64,000 bases of DNA from Devosia sp. Root413D1 (GTDB taxonomy: Bacteria; Pseudomonadota; Alphaproteobacteria; Rhizobiales; Devosiaceae), in assembly GCF_001425235.1 (NCBI RefSeq), contig NZ_LMEA01000011.1, forward strand, positions 803,523-867,522, read 5' to 3'. The notes under the pieces were generated by a model. It saw only the letters and a list, made by a program, of their open reading frames with translations. It did no database searches and was not told the origin of the DNA. The stretch's first letter is position 1. Each line of letters opens with the position of its first letter. Shown piece by piece: positions 9,244 through 18,118 of this stretch. The translations under genes and the position numbers were made by a program.

Positions 9244-10083
9244 TCAGAACTCCTCATGCGTGCGCGGATCGCCGTCAAACAGCCTTCCATCGGGACGGGC
9301 CAGCGCGTTGATCGCGGCCATGTCGGCATTGTCGAGCTCAAAGCCGCCCAGCTCGAGGTTCTCGCGGCGGCGCGACGGGGTGGCGGACTTGGGGATCGGC
9401 AGCACGCCAAGCTGCAGGTGCCAGCGCAGCACCACCTGCGCCGGGGTGCGGCTGTGCTTGGTGGCAGCCGCCACCACCGCCGGCTCGGCAAGGAGGCCCG
9501 TGCCCTTGCCGATCGGCGTCCAGGCCTGGGTGAGGATGCCGCGCTGCTTGTCGGCGGCGCGCTGCTCGGGCTGGTTGAAATAGGGGTGCAGCTCGATCTG
9601 GTTGACGCTCGGGGCAACGCCGGTCTTCTCGATCAGCTGGTCGAGATAATCAGGGAGAAAGTTCGACACGCCAATTGAGCGGACGAGGCCGCGCTCGCGC
9701 GCTTCGATCATCCCCTCCCAGGCCTCGACGAACAGCTGTTGGCTCGGGTTGGGCCAGTGGATCAGGTAGAGATCGAGATAGTCGAGGCCGCTGCGCAACA
9801 GCGATTCCTCGATCGCCCAGGTGACATTCGGCTTCTTGTGGTGCCGGCCGGGGAGTTTTGAGGTGACGCGGATTTCCTCGCGCGGCACCCCGGACATCCG
9901 CACCGCTTTGCCGACGGCGCCCTCGTTCTCGTAATTGACCGCGGAATCGAGCAGCCGATAGCCCTCGCGCAGCGCTTCCGCCATGCCCTCGGCCCCAGGA
10001 ATGCCACGCAGCGCATAGGTGCCGAGCCCGACCGCCGGAAGCGTCGTGCCATCATTGAGTTTGTGGTCGGGCAACAGGGACAT
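9244..10083 (-). CDS. Aldo/keto reductase
   Basis: A 279-residue cytoplasmic NADPH-dependent carbonyl reductase of the 2,5-diketo-gluconate-reductase-like branch. The catalytic tetrad is visible: Asp and Tyr in LLDSAVNYENEGAVG, Lys in VTSKLPGRHH, and His in LIHWPNP. SIGVSNFLPDYLDQL and the cofactor-binding end IPKSATPSRRRENL are typical. The ATG at 10083 follows GAGGAG; a 49-codon upstream extension is rejected because it lacks this ribosome site. It is divergent from the phosphodiester glycosidase gene at 10197. Confidence 0.93.
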   Translation of the reverse strand: MSLLPDHKLNDGTTLPAVGLGTYALRGIPGAEGMAEALREGYRLLDSAVNYENEGAVGKAVRMSGVPREEIRVTSKLPGRHHKKPNVTWAIEESLLRSGLDYLDLYLIHWPNPSQQLFVEAWEGMIEARERGLVRSIGVSNFLPDYLDQLIEKTGVAPSVNQIELHPYFNQPEQRAADKQRGILTQAWTPIGKGTGLLAEPAVVAAATKHSRTPAQVVLRWHLQLGVLPIPKSATPSRRRENLELGGFELDNADMAAINALARPDGRLFDGDPRTHEEF

Positions 10084-10196
10084 CACGAATCTCCTCGAGT
10101 TTTGCGAGGCATAGGAAAGGAGCGGGCGCGGTAACGCCATCCCCAAATAGGCGTGTTGCGCTTGCGTGTGGCGCTGCTCGCCGCGACAGTCCGCCG

Positions 10197-10973
10197 ATGA
10201 CCCCGCGTGATTCACTCTCCCTTGCCGCATTCGCCTTAGCCTCTTTGCTCGGTGCTCCGCTCGCGCACGCTGCCCCGGGCGAGGCGCGCTGCGCGGCCAC
10301 CGAGTTCGAGGGCGCGCGCTACACCGTGTGCCACGCCGCGCCCGCCGAGCTGGAGCTGCACTGGCGCGATCCCGACGAGCAGCCCTATCGCCGCTTCGAC
10401 GCGCTGGCCACGGCGCTGGCGGCCACCGGCCGCACGCTGCAGTTCGCCATCAATGCCGGCATGTACGACACCGAGTTCCGCCCCATCGGCCTCTATGTCG
10501 AGGCGGGTGAGAAGCTGGTGAAGCTGAACACCAACGAGGCGGCGCCGGGGACGAAACCCATCCCCAACTTCTACAAAAAGCCCAATGGCGTGTTCTTCGT
10601 CACCGGCGACACGGCGACGATCACGACCACCGAAGACTATCTCGCCGCCGCCCCCGAGCCGCGGCTCGCCACGCAGTCAGGGCCAATGCTGGTGATAGCA
10701 GGCGAACTCCACCCTGCCCTGATCCCCGGCTCCGCCGACCGCACCCGGCGCAGCGGCGTCGGCGTCTGTGGAGAAGGCGAGGTGATCGTCGCTATCAGCG
10801 ATGGCGGCGTGAACTTCCACGATTTCGCGCGACTGTTCCGCGACAGCCTCGGCTGCGACAATGCGCTGTTCCTCGATGGAGGGCGCGGGGTGGGATTGTA
10901 TGACCCGGAGACGGGCCGGAACGATGTGTCCTGGCATGGCGGCTATGGGCCGATGCTGGGGGTGGCGAAGTAG
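10197..10973 (+). CDS. Exported phosphodiester glycosidase-like protein (DUF2233/NAGPA family)
   Basis: A 258-residue exported protein. The signal peptide is LAAFALASLLGAPLAHA. The family motifs are FAINAGMYD, KPNGVFFV, SDGGVNFHDFARLFRD and CDNALFLDGG. Relatives include the mammalian enzyme that uncovers mannose-6-phosphate by removing GlcNAc from a phosphodiester, and bacterial teichoic-acid-type glycosidases. The bacterial substrates are mostly unknown, so only the family is firm. The start is an ATG without a strong ribosome site. It ends just before a large inverted repeat. Confidence 0.85.
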   Translation: MTPRDSLSLAAFALASLLGAPLAHAAPGEARCAATEFEGARYTVCHAAPAELELHWRDPDEQPYRRFDALATALAATGRTLQFAINAGMYDTEFRPIGLYVEAGEKLVKLNTNEAAPGTKPIPNFYKKPNGVFFVTGDTATITTTEDYLAAAPEPRLATQSGPMLVIAGELHPALIPGSADRTRRSGVGVCGEGEVIVAISDGGVNFHDFARLFRDSLGCDNALFLDGGRGVGLYDPETGRNDVSWHGGYGPMLGVAK

Positions 10974-11000
10974 CGGGTACCTTCGCTCCATCAAGCCTGT

Positions 11001-11123
11001 GGCCCCCCCCCTCCCAGCCTCCCCCATCAAGGGGGAGGTGCCGTTCAGTGTGTAAGGCACGATCCAGCCAATTCCACCAGCCTTACACCTCCCCTTGATG
11101 GGGAAGGCTGGGAGGGGGTGGGG
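11001..11123. terminator. Large inverted repeat between convergent genes (family C)
   Basis: The arm CCCTCCCAGCC...CCCATCAAGGGGGAGG at 11008-11039 is mirrored by CCTCCCCTTGATGGGG...GGCTGGGAGGG at 11088-11118, and a nested pair GTGTAAGGC/GCCTTACAC lies inside. The whole can fold into one long hairpin on either strand between the stops of two convergent genes. It fits a bidirectional terminator made from a dispersed palindromic element. A U-tract is not evident. Confidence 0.7.
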
Positions 11124-11142
11124 CCGCAAAAGCCGTAGGGAG

Positions 11143-13050
11143 TTAGGTCGCCTTCCCCACCGCCGCCGCGGCATGATCTTCCGCATTCTCCGGCAGATCG
11201 TCGAAGCTCGAATAGTTCATGGTGTAGAGCCGCGAATAGAGGCCCTGCTTTTCCATCAGCTGCTCGTGGTTGCCCGATTCCAAGAGCTCGCCGTTCTGCA
11301 GCACGATGATGCGGTCGGCGCCGCGGATGGTGGCGAGGCGGTGGGCGATGACGAGGCCGGTGCGGCCTTCGAGCAGCCGCTTCAGCGCCTTCTGGATCAG
11401 CATCTCGGTATAGCTGTCGATGTTGGCCGTCGCCTCGTCGAGGACGAGGATTTTGGCATCCGCCACCAACGCCCGGGCGAAGCTGATCAGCTGCCGCTGC
11501 CCCAGTGACAGGTTGCCGCCGCGCTGTTCCAGCCTGGTGTCGTAGCCATCGGCCAGCGACATGATGAAATCATGCGCGCCCACCGCCTTTGCCGCATCGA
11601 TCACCTGCTCGCGGGTGGCGCTTTCCTTGTTGTAGCGGATGTTCTCGATCACCGAGCCGGTGAACAGGAACGGCTCCTGCAGCACCATCGCCACCTGCTC
11701 GCCGAGCGAATCCTGGGTGACGTCGCGTACATCGTGCCCGCCTACTGTCACCGAGCCTTCCCACACGTCGTAGAAGCGGTGCACCAGCGACATGCAGCTC
11801 GATTTGCCCGAGCCGGTGGGCCCGACAATGGCCACCGTCTCGCCCGGGTTCACCCGGAAGCTGACATGCTTCAGCACCGGCTGGCCCTTACGGTAGCCGA
11901 AGGTCACATCCTTGAACTCGACCGAGCCGTCCATCCCCGAAGTCAGCGGGAAGGCATCGGGCTTGTCGGCAATAGTCACCGGCACATCGAGCACCTCGAC
12001 GATGCGGGTGCCCGACGACATGGCGCGCTGGAACACCGAATACTGCATGGTGAGCGAGCGGATCGGGTCGAAGAAGCGCTGGATGTAGAACAGGAACGCC
12101 ACCATGACGCCGACATCGAGCTCGCGCCCCAGCACCATCTGGCCGCCGACCACGATCACCGTGGCCATCGAAATGCCGGTGAGCGTATCGACGATCGGCA
12201 CCATCACCTGGGCGAACTTGGCGGCGCGCAGGTGCGCCCGGAGATTGGCGCGGGCCTTTTCCTCGTAGAGGTCGAAATTGACCTGCTGCCGATCGAGGCT
12301 CTGCACCGTGCGCACGCCATTGATGCCCTCGGCGAGCGCGCCATTGGCGGCCGAGTTGGTGTGGTGCGCCGCCATGAAGCTGACCTTGGCCGGCGGCAGC
12401 CAGAACAGCCGCACGATGAACAGGATCGGCATGGTCGCCATGGTGATCAGCCCGAGCATCGGATCGAGCCACAGCAGCACGCCCACAATGCCGAACAGCA
12501 GGACGATATCGCCGACCGAAAGCACTGAGGTTTCAAGGAACTCCTGCATGGAGTTCACGTCGCCCATCAGGCGCGACATCAACCGGCCGACCTCGGTCTT
12601 GTCCATCCAGCCGAGCGATACCCGCTGCAGATGGGCGAACATGGCGCGGCGCATGTCGAACAGCACGTTCTCGGCCGCCTTGCCGACCACCGTTTCCTGG
12701 ATCCAGGACGAGGCGAAGTTGATAGCGATCAGCCCGGCAAACGCCACGATGCACCAGAGGAGGATCGAACGCCCGCCCCCGCCCTGCGCCATGCCGTTAT
12801 CGATGGCAAAGCGGATCACCAGCGGGAAAGCCAGCTGGGTCAGCGTGAACACCAGCACGGCGGCGACCGACAGGTAGATCTGCCTGCGATAGGGTTTGAC
12901 GAAGGCCCAGATGCGGCGGACGATCTTCGGATCATAGGCCTTGCCGAACACCTCTTCCTCGCGGTCGAGGCTCGAGCCGACCACGGCGCGGGGCGGACGG
13001 CGGTTGCGGTCTTCGCTGTCGTCTTCGGTGTTGAGCGTTGCCTCGGTCAT
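11143..13050 (-). CDS. ABC exporter half-transporter, canonical ATPase site subunit
   Basis: A 635-residue fused membrane/ATPase half-transporter of the MsbA/lipid-drug exporter type. The N-terminal membrane domain (six helices, about 45-350) is followed by an ATPase domain with Walker A VGPTGSGKSS, signature LSLGQRQLI, Walker B ILVLDEATANID and H-loop VIAHRLAT. It is the second gene of a pair; its ATG overlaps the stop of the upstream half-transporter by four bases. Such pairs usually form heterodimers exporting lipids, drugs or peptides. Here the post-Walker-B glutamate is present (DEAT), unlike in its partner. Confidence 0.92.
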   Translation of the reverse strand: MTEATLNTEDDSEDRNRRPPRAVVGSSLDREEEVFGKAYDPKIVRRIWAFVKPYRRQIYLSVAAVLVFTLTQLAFPLVIRFAIDNGMAQGGGGRSILLWCIVAFAGLIAINFASSWIQETVVGKAAENVLFDMRRAMFAHLQRVSLGWMDKTEVGRLMSRLMGDVNSMQEFLETSVLSVGDIVLLFGIVGVLLWLDPMLGLITMATMPILFIVRLFWLPPAKVSFMAAHHTNSAANGALAEGINGVRTVQSLDRQQVNFDLYEEKARANLRAHLRAAKFAQVMVPIVDTLTGISMATVIVVGGQMVLGRELDVGVMVAFLFYIQRFFDPIRSLTMQYSVFQRAMSSGTRIVEVLDVPVTIADKPDAFPLTSGMDGSVEFKDVTFGYRKGQPVLKHVSFRVNPGETVAIVGPTGSGKSSCMSLVHRFYDVWEGSVTVGGHDVRDVTQDSLGEQVAMVLQEPFLFTGSVIENIRYNKESATREQVIDAAKAVGAHDFIMSLADGYDTRLEQRGGNLSLGQRQLISFARALVADAKILVLDEATANIDSYTEMLIQKALKRLLEGRTGLVIAHRLATIRGADRIIVLQNGELLESGNHEQLMEKQGLYSRLYTMNYSSFDDLPENAEDHAAAAVGKAT

Positions 13051-14852
13051 TCGGCAGCCTCCAGCTGGTCGTCGCCAGGCTTCACCTGGAGGTCGTAAAG
13101 GGCGCGGTAGCGGCCGCCGAGCGCCAGGAGCTCCTCATGCGTGCCGCGCTCGACGATCTTGCCCTCATCGATGAACAGGATCTGGTCGGCATGCATCAGG
13201 GAGGAAAGCCGGTGCGAGATGATCAGCGTCACCCGGTCCTTGGCGAAGCGCTTCATCGCCGTGCGGATGCGCTGCTCGGTGCCGGCATCGACCGCCGCGG
13301 TCGAGTCATCGAACACCATCACCGAGGGCCTGAGCATCAGCGAACGCGCGATGTTGAGGCGCTGGCGCTGGCCGCCCGACAGCGACACGCCGCGCTCGCC
13401 CACGATGGTTTCGTAGCCGGTGGGCAGCCCGATAATGTAGTTGTGGAGCTGCGCATATTCCGAGGCGCTGGCGATGCGCGGCCCCTTCGCCCACGGATCG
13501 CCATAGGCGATGTTGTTCTCGATATTGGTGGTGAACAGGAAGCTGTCCTGCTGCACCACGGCCACCGCCTGCCTGAGGCTCGCCAGCGTCAGCGCCCGAA
13601 CGTCCTGGCCGTCAATGGTCACCCGGCCGCCGGTCACATCGTAAAAGCGCGGGATCAGGTGGGCGATAGTCGATTTGCCCGAGCCGGGCTTGCCGACGAT
13701 GCCGATGGTCTCGCCCTTCCTGCCCTCGAACGAGATGCCCTGGAGCACCGGACGGAACGGCGCCGAGGGATAGGCGAAATCGACATTCTCGAACTTCAGC
13801 GTGCCTTCGGAAAGCTTCAGCGGCTTGGCGCCCGGCTCGTCCTTGATCTCGATTTCGAGGTCGAGGAAAGCGAACAGCCGATTGCCGCAGGTCGAGGCGC
13901 GGGCCACCGAGTTGACGAGCAGGCCAAGCTGGCGCACCGGCATCTGCAGGATGGTCATGAAGGTGAGGAAAGCCGCCAGCGTGCCGACGGTCATCTCGCC
14001 GGAAATGACGCGCTCGCCGCCATACCACAGCACCAGCGCCATCGAGACGAAGAAGCTGATATTCATGATCGAGGTCGAGTTGACGCGGATATCGACGCGC
14101 TTATGCGTCAGCTTGAGCGCCCGGTCGGAAGCCTCGTTGTATTTCTTCATCTCATGCCGCGCGCCGGCAAAGGCGCGGACCACGCGGATGCCGCCGAGGT
14201 TCTCTTCCATGACGCGGGACAGGTCCTGCAGCCGCTCCTGCAGCGTCAGCCAGGTGGCGCGGAGCTTCAGCTGGGTGAGCGAGGAGTTCACCCCGACAAA
14301 CGGCGCAAAGCTCAGCGCCAGAAGGCCAAGGATCCAGTCGGTCGAGATCAGCATATAGGCGCCCACCCCGATCAGCGTGCCGAGCAGCACGATGCGGAGC
14401 AGGCCCGTCGCAAAGAACATGCGCACGCCCTCGAGATCGAGCATGCCCACGGTGATCAGGTCACCGGTATGCACCTTGTCGTGGTAGGAAAAGCTCAGCC
14501 GCTGGATCTTCTCGTAGACCGCGAGGCGCAGCTCATAGGCCGTGTGGTGGCCAACGGCTTCGCCAAAGTAGTTCATCGACATCGTGAACAGACCGCGCAG
14601 GATCGAGACCACCAGCAGGATCAGCGCGATGCTCCACAGCGCATCGGCGGCGCCCACCCCACCATCCAGGACGCCCTCGGCGCGATCGACCGCTTGGCCG
14701 AGCAGTACCGGTGTCGCCAATTGCAGTGCCGACGAAATCAAACAGGAGAGGATGGTAATAATCACCATCCAGGGGTGACGCCAGGTCAGCACCATGATCC
14801 GCCACAGGGTGGTGAGCCCCTTACCCTGCTGTGCGGCGACGACATGTGACAT
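13047..14852 (-). CDS. ABC exporter half-transporter, partner with non-canonical Walker B
   Basis: A half-transporter of about 601 residues, first gene of the exporter pair. The membrane domain occupies about 20-320. The ATPase domain has Walker [11 protein letters not shown], signature LSGGQRQRL and Walker [13 protein letters not shown]. The catalytic glutamate normally following the Walker B aspartate is replaced by aspartate (DDST instead of DEAT), as in the degenerate site of known heterodimeric exporters. The start is uncertain: ATG 14852 is preferred, with an in-frame TTG at 14897 as alternative; neither has a strong ribosome site. Substrate unknown. Confidence 0.9.
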   Translation of the reverse strand: MSHVVAAQQGKGLTTLWRIMVLTWRHPWMVIITILSCLISSALQLATPVLLGQAVDRAEGVLDGGVGAADALWSIALILLVVSILRGLFTMSMNYFGEAVGHHTAYELRLAVYEKIQRLSFSYHDKVHTGDLITVGMLDLEGVRMFFATGLLRIVLLGTLIGVGAYMLISTDWILGLLALSFAPFVGVNSSLTQLKLRATWLTLQERLQDLSRVMEENLGGIRVVRAFAGARHEMKKYNEASDRALKLTHKRVDIRVNSTSIMNISFFVSMALVLWYGGERVISGEMTVGTLAAFLTFMTILQMPVRQLGLLVNSVARASTCGNRLFAFLDLEIEIKDEPGAKPLKLSEGTLKFENVDFAYPSAPFRPVLQGISFEGRKGETIGIVGKPGSGKSTIAHLIPRFYDVTGGRVTIDGQDVRALTLASLRQAVAVVQQDSFLFTTNIENNIAYGDPWAKGPRIASASEYAQLHNYIIGLPTGYETIVGERGVSLSGGQRQRLNIARSLMLRPSVMVFDDSTAAVDAGTEQRIRTAMKRFAKDRVTLIISHRLSSLMHADQILFIDEGKIVERGTHEELLALGGRYRALYDLQVKPGDDQLEAAE

Positions 14853-15122
14853 TGCATCGCCAGGCGAATAGGCGCTGCGCGGAGCATTCGAGCTCAATTT
14901 ATGGGTCCAGACATAAAGCTTTTAGGGCCTGCCCTCGCCGGAATATTGGCGGACAGACTCGGCCCGGTAGAACCAGAGGAAGGCCTCATCTCTTGCGCTG
15001 ATTTGCGTTCTGTTCAAGGCAGATATGCGGGGGCGATAGGGTACTTTCGTATCAGCGCCGCAAGGCTTCGCCATGATGTTGCACGAATGCAACCTCACCT
15101 TCGGCGCAACGTTGAGGGCGAA

Positions 15123-15335
15123 ATGAACCACGAGCCCAAAATGACCGACGGCCGAGGCCCGCCGCACGAAGACGACGCCTTCCGCGAGGCCGTGCGCAAA
15201 ACCGCCTACTTCCTCTGGGAACAGGCTGGCCGCCCGCACGGCCGGCACGAGGATTATTACCTCCGCGCCCTCGACCAGCACCGCCGCGAGCGGCAATACG
15301 ACCAGTGGCTGGAGGACGGCCCGGACGGCGACTGA
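15123..15335 (+). CDS. DUF2934 family small protein
   Basis: A 70-residue protein read from ATG 15123 after GAGGG. The core AVRKTAYFLWEQAGRPHGR followed by a second amphipathic helix matches DUF2934, a short domain common in Rhizobiales and often found near stress genes. It is acidic at both ends and has no signal peptide. The upstream frame stays open to 14901 but lacks support as coding sequence. Function unknown. Confidence 0.75.
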   Translation: MNHEPKMTDGRGPPHEDDAFREAVRKTAYFLWEQAGRPHGRHEDYYLRALDQHRRERQYDQWLEDGPDGD

Positions 15336-15465
15336 GACCCCGCCCGGCGACGCCGCGCCGCGGCCCATTCGCCGCGACGCCCCTGCAATCGGCGCCCGAC
15401 CGGGTGCGCGACACCGACGGGCTCTCCAGTACCGACGGCCTTGCGGTCGCGGCCTGCGGGTGACG

Positions 15466-16926
15466 TTACGCCAGCACCTGCTCCAACAGCGTTGCGATGT
15501 TGAGAACCGGCACGGCCTGCCCCTTCAGGCTGTCGACCAGGCACTTCTGCATTTCGGTGCCGCTCAGCACCCCGAGGCCTGCCTGCTTGCGCTTGGCCTG
15601 GGCCAGCGAGAGCGCCCCGGCGACGATCGAGGAGGCGGCCGAGGTGCCACCGAAGCTGCTGTAGAGCGCACGCATCGGCACCACCTGCTGCGGGGTGGCG
15701 TCGGGCAGCGTGCGGCCCGGCACGTCGATGGCGAGCACCGCGTACGGAAGGTAGGTGTTCTCGGCTGGCCGCACGAACGGTTGCTGTGCGATCCAGGCGG
15801 CGTCGCGGCCGGCCAGATCGAACAGCGCGAGCGGGTCGCCATTTGTCTGGTCGATCCGTTCCTCGTCATCGCTGGGCGCATAGACCGTGACACCGGTCTG
15901 CGGCGTGCCGTTCGAGTAGGACGAGGGCTCGCCGTCGGCGTTGACGGCGCCGACGATGATCGCGTCGGTGAGCGGGTTCTGCTTCTGGTGGGCCAGCGAG
16001 GCCGGATAGGTGGGCACCGCCCTGCCCTCGTTGCCGGCGGCCAGCACCACCGGCCGCCAGGCCGCCACGGCCTGCAGCAGCGCAACGAACAGCTGCTTGT
16101 CGTTCTTCAGCGTGGCGTCGGAGTCGATCCGGGTGGCGCGCAGGTCGTGCAGCGCCGGCGGTTTCCATGCACCAGGCTTGCCGTCAGGAGTTCCGTCGTC
16201 ACGCTGTTGGTCGAGCACGAGGTCGTTCACCGCACGCGGCATCAGGATGACGTCGGCCTCGACCATCACCGCATGCATCAGGGCTGCAATGATCGGCCGG
16301 ATTTCGTGACTGTAGGGCGTGGCGATCGGGATGATCGTCGCGAACGGGTTGACACCGTAATAGGGCAGCACTGTCGGCCGTTCCTTGCCCCCGTCGGTGA
16401 GGCGGCCGGCAACCAACCCGGCGCAGGCCGTGCCGTGACCGGCAAAGTTGTTCGCCGGGTCCTCGGTCTGCACGTGGTCGGGCAGGCGGTCGGTCAATTC
16501 GTCGGCGATCTCCTGCAGGGCAAGCGCATCGGCCGGGACATCGAGGGATTTCAGTATCTGGTCGAGGCGCCACTTGCCCTTCCTGCGCTCCTCCCGAATG
16601 TCGTCGGCGTCATCTTTGCTGTAGACGCCACCCACCGGCATCAGGGCCATGTCCACGCCGTGCCGGATGGCACTGGCCGGCAGGTTGGGATGACGCGTCG
16701 TGCAGCCGCTGTCGATGATCGCGACGGTCGAGTACGGCAGCTCGTCCTGCCAGTACGGCCAACCATAGCCTTCTCCCGGCTCATACTCGATCGACTTGTC
16801 GATCGGGCCGTTACCGCGCTCGATGACGCCGATCTGCTCGAGGTGCCACAGGTAAAAGATCGGCAGCCAGCCCCCTGGCTTGCCATTCTTGGGATCGGGC
16901 TCACGCCAGAAACGGTTACTGCTCAT
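15466..16926 (-). CDS. Subtilisin-like serine peptidase (S8) without signal peptide
   Basis: A 486-residue peptidase with a complete S8 triad: Asp near 72 in AIIDSGC, His near 164 in AGHGTACAGLVAG, and Ser near 428 in GGTSAASSIVAG. The oxyanion asparagine sits in VVLAAGNEG. The N-terminus (MSSNRFWREPDPKNGKPGGW) has no signal peptide or pro-domain, so it is either cytoplasmic or exported by another route such as the nearby type I system. There are no RTX repeats. It lies six bases downstream of the PAP2-type gene, so they form one operon. It differs strongly from the exported subtilase at 44452. Confidence 0.88.
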   Translation of the reverse strand: MSSNRFWREPDPKNGKPGGWLPIFYLWHLEQIGVIERGNGPIDKSIEYEPGEGYGWPYWQDELPYSTVAIIDSGCTTRHPNLPASAIRHGVDMALMPVGGVYSKDDADDIREERRKGKWRLDQILKSLDVPADALALQEIADELTDRLPDHVQTEDPANNFAGHGTACAGLVAGRLTDGGKERPTVLPYYGVNPFATIIPIATPYSHEIRPIIAALMHAVMVEADVILMPRAVNDLVLDQQRDDGTPDGKPGAWKPPALHDLRATRIDSDATLKNDKQLFVALLQAVAAWRPVVLAAGNEGRAVPTYPASLAHQKQNPLTDAIIVGAVNADGEPSSYSNGTPQTGVTVYAPSDDEERIDQTNGDPLALFDLAGRDAAWIAQQPFVRPAENTYLPYAVLAIDVPGRTLPDATPQQVVPMRALYSSFGGTSAASSIVAGALSLAQAKRKQAGLGVLSGTEMQKCLVDSLKGQAVPVLNIATLLEQVLA

Positions 16927-16932
16927 GTTCGG

Positions 16933-17811
16933 TTACCGCCATTCGGCCAGGGCGCTGCCAATTTCGCGCCTGAGGAAGTTGACGAGATAGGGTGAGAAGC
17001 GTTGCGCCAGGCGCCGGCCAGCCCGCGTGTCCGACGGATAGTGGAGCCCGGCATATTCGCGGTTCTCGGCCACGCGCTGCGCCACATAAAACAGCTCGGC
17101 GCTACCGGGATGTTCGGGAAGAATGCGCGAAAACACCTCGGCGACGCTGAACATCTGGAACGAGTGGTTGGACGGAAACGCCTGGTGCGGCGGGATATCG
17201 AGGAACGGCCTGAGGCGCGGATCGACCGCGTTGGGTCGTGGCCGATCGATGATGCGCTTATAGAAATAGCCGACCCGTTCGGCCGTCTCGAACACCAGGT
17301 CGATCAGCGCCTCGGTGTCGGGATAGCCGCCATTGTCGATGCCGAGCGGGCGATAGATATCCGACAGGTCGCTCATGTCGGCCTGGCGCAGGATCTCCTC
17401 CTGGCGGGTCTTGTCGGTGGTCAGGTGCACCTGCATGAGGCGCATTTCTTCGATCTCGAGCGCCGTCTCGTCCGGGTTCGGCGGCAGACGGTCGAGCAGT
17501 TTCTCGAAGGGCAGCAGGCCCCCGGCCGATCCCTCGAACAGCGCCTTCACCACCGACCACGATTGCAGCACCGCACCGCCCTGCGGCGCCCCGTCGCTGT
17601 CGAACCTCGAGCGCGAACGTGAGCGCGACCTGGAGCGCGAACGCGACCTGGAGCGTGAGCGGGAGCGCGAACGGGAGCGCGACAGGGCGGCAATCATGCC
17701 GGATGAACGTCCGGCGAACGGCACCGCGGCCGCCATCCGCGGGATCAGGTCACCGTCCGCGGTCCACAGAATCTCGTCGGGAATATTGAATACCGGATCG
17801 TCTTCAGCCAT
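16933..17811 (-). CDS. PAP2/haloperoxidase-fold phosphatase-like protein with a (Ser-Arg)13 tract
   Basis: A 292-residue protein. The acid phosphatase/vanadium-haloperoxidase signature is split over three motifs: YFYKRIIDRPRPN near 187, PSNHSF near 213, and REYAGLHYPSD near 250. These give the Lys, Arg, Ser/His and His residues that bind phosphate or vanadate. Membrane helices typical of lipid phosphatases are not evident, so it resembles soluble class A phosphatases or haloperoxidases. Residues about 44-69 are a pure SR dipeptide tract. The ATG at 17811 follows GGGGGAG; a 114-codon upstream extension has no such support. It heads an operon with the S8 peptidase and diverges from the SARP-like regulator. 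Confidence 0.8.
   Translation of the reverse strand: MAEDDPVFNIPDEILWTADGDLIPRMAAAVPFAGRSSGMIAALSRSRSRSRSRSRSRSRSRSRSRSRSRFDSDGAPQGGAVLQSWSVVKALFEGSAGGLLPFEKLLDRLPPNPDETALEIEEMRLMQVHLTTDKTRQEEILRQADMSDLSDIYRPLGIDNGGYPDTEALIDLVFETAERVGYFYKRIIDRPRPNAVDPRLRPFLDIPPHQAFPSNHSFQMFSVAEVFSRILPEHPGSAELFYVAQRVAENREYAGLHYPSDTRAGRRLAQRFSPYLVNFLRREIGSALAEWR
17605..17682 (-). repeat. Hexanucleotide-type microsatellite coding (Ser-Arg)13
   Basis: Twenty-six codons alternate Ser and Arg exactly. Codons vary (TCG, TCC, TCA for Ser; CGC, CGT, AGG for Arg), so this is not a perfect DNA repeat. The protein pattern is conserved while the DNA has diverged, which suggests selection at the protein level after an older repeat expansion. 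Confidence 0.9.
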
Positions 17812-18118
17812 GGCAGCTCCCCCCAAAAGCTCCAGCATACTATTGACGATCATTGAGACTTTTCGGCACGGACGTGACAAGCCGCTTAATCTGCGATGAT
17901 CCCACCGAGCACCGTTTTTGTTGTCTTGCGCGGCAGAGTTGCAACACGTCCGCACTCTGGGTAAATCTAGCTCGCCAAAACTATTCCGTTCCGATCGTTC
18001 TTTTTCGTGACGACATTCGACGTCCGCATGTCTTTCCGGCAACGAAGACATACGGCTGTCGTTGATTTTCCTTGGCTTTTGCGTAAGGTCGACAATTGCC
18101 GGGGAAGTAGCAAGCAAG
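17812..18118. other. Divergent intergenic region, no gene seen
   Basis: About 307 bases separate the PAP2-type gene (minus) from the SARP-like regulator (plus). The stretch is less GC-rich than its neighbours and presumably carries promoters for both directions. I see no convincing -35/-10 pair or long palindrome and no credible coding sequence. Confidence 0.5.

Noticed and set aside
14901-15122. N-terminal extension of the DUF2934 protein back to 14901
   Set aside because: The domain and a good ribosome site begin at 15123; the extra part is unlike coding sequence and would overlap the divergent promoter.
17375-17899. Plus-strand frame with an ERERER tract
   Set aside because: It is the reverse strand of the SR tract in the PAP2-type gene and has no start signal or family features.
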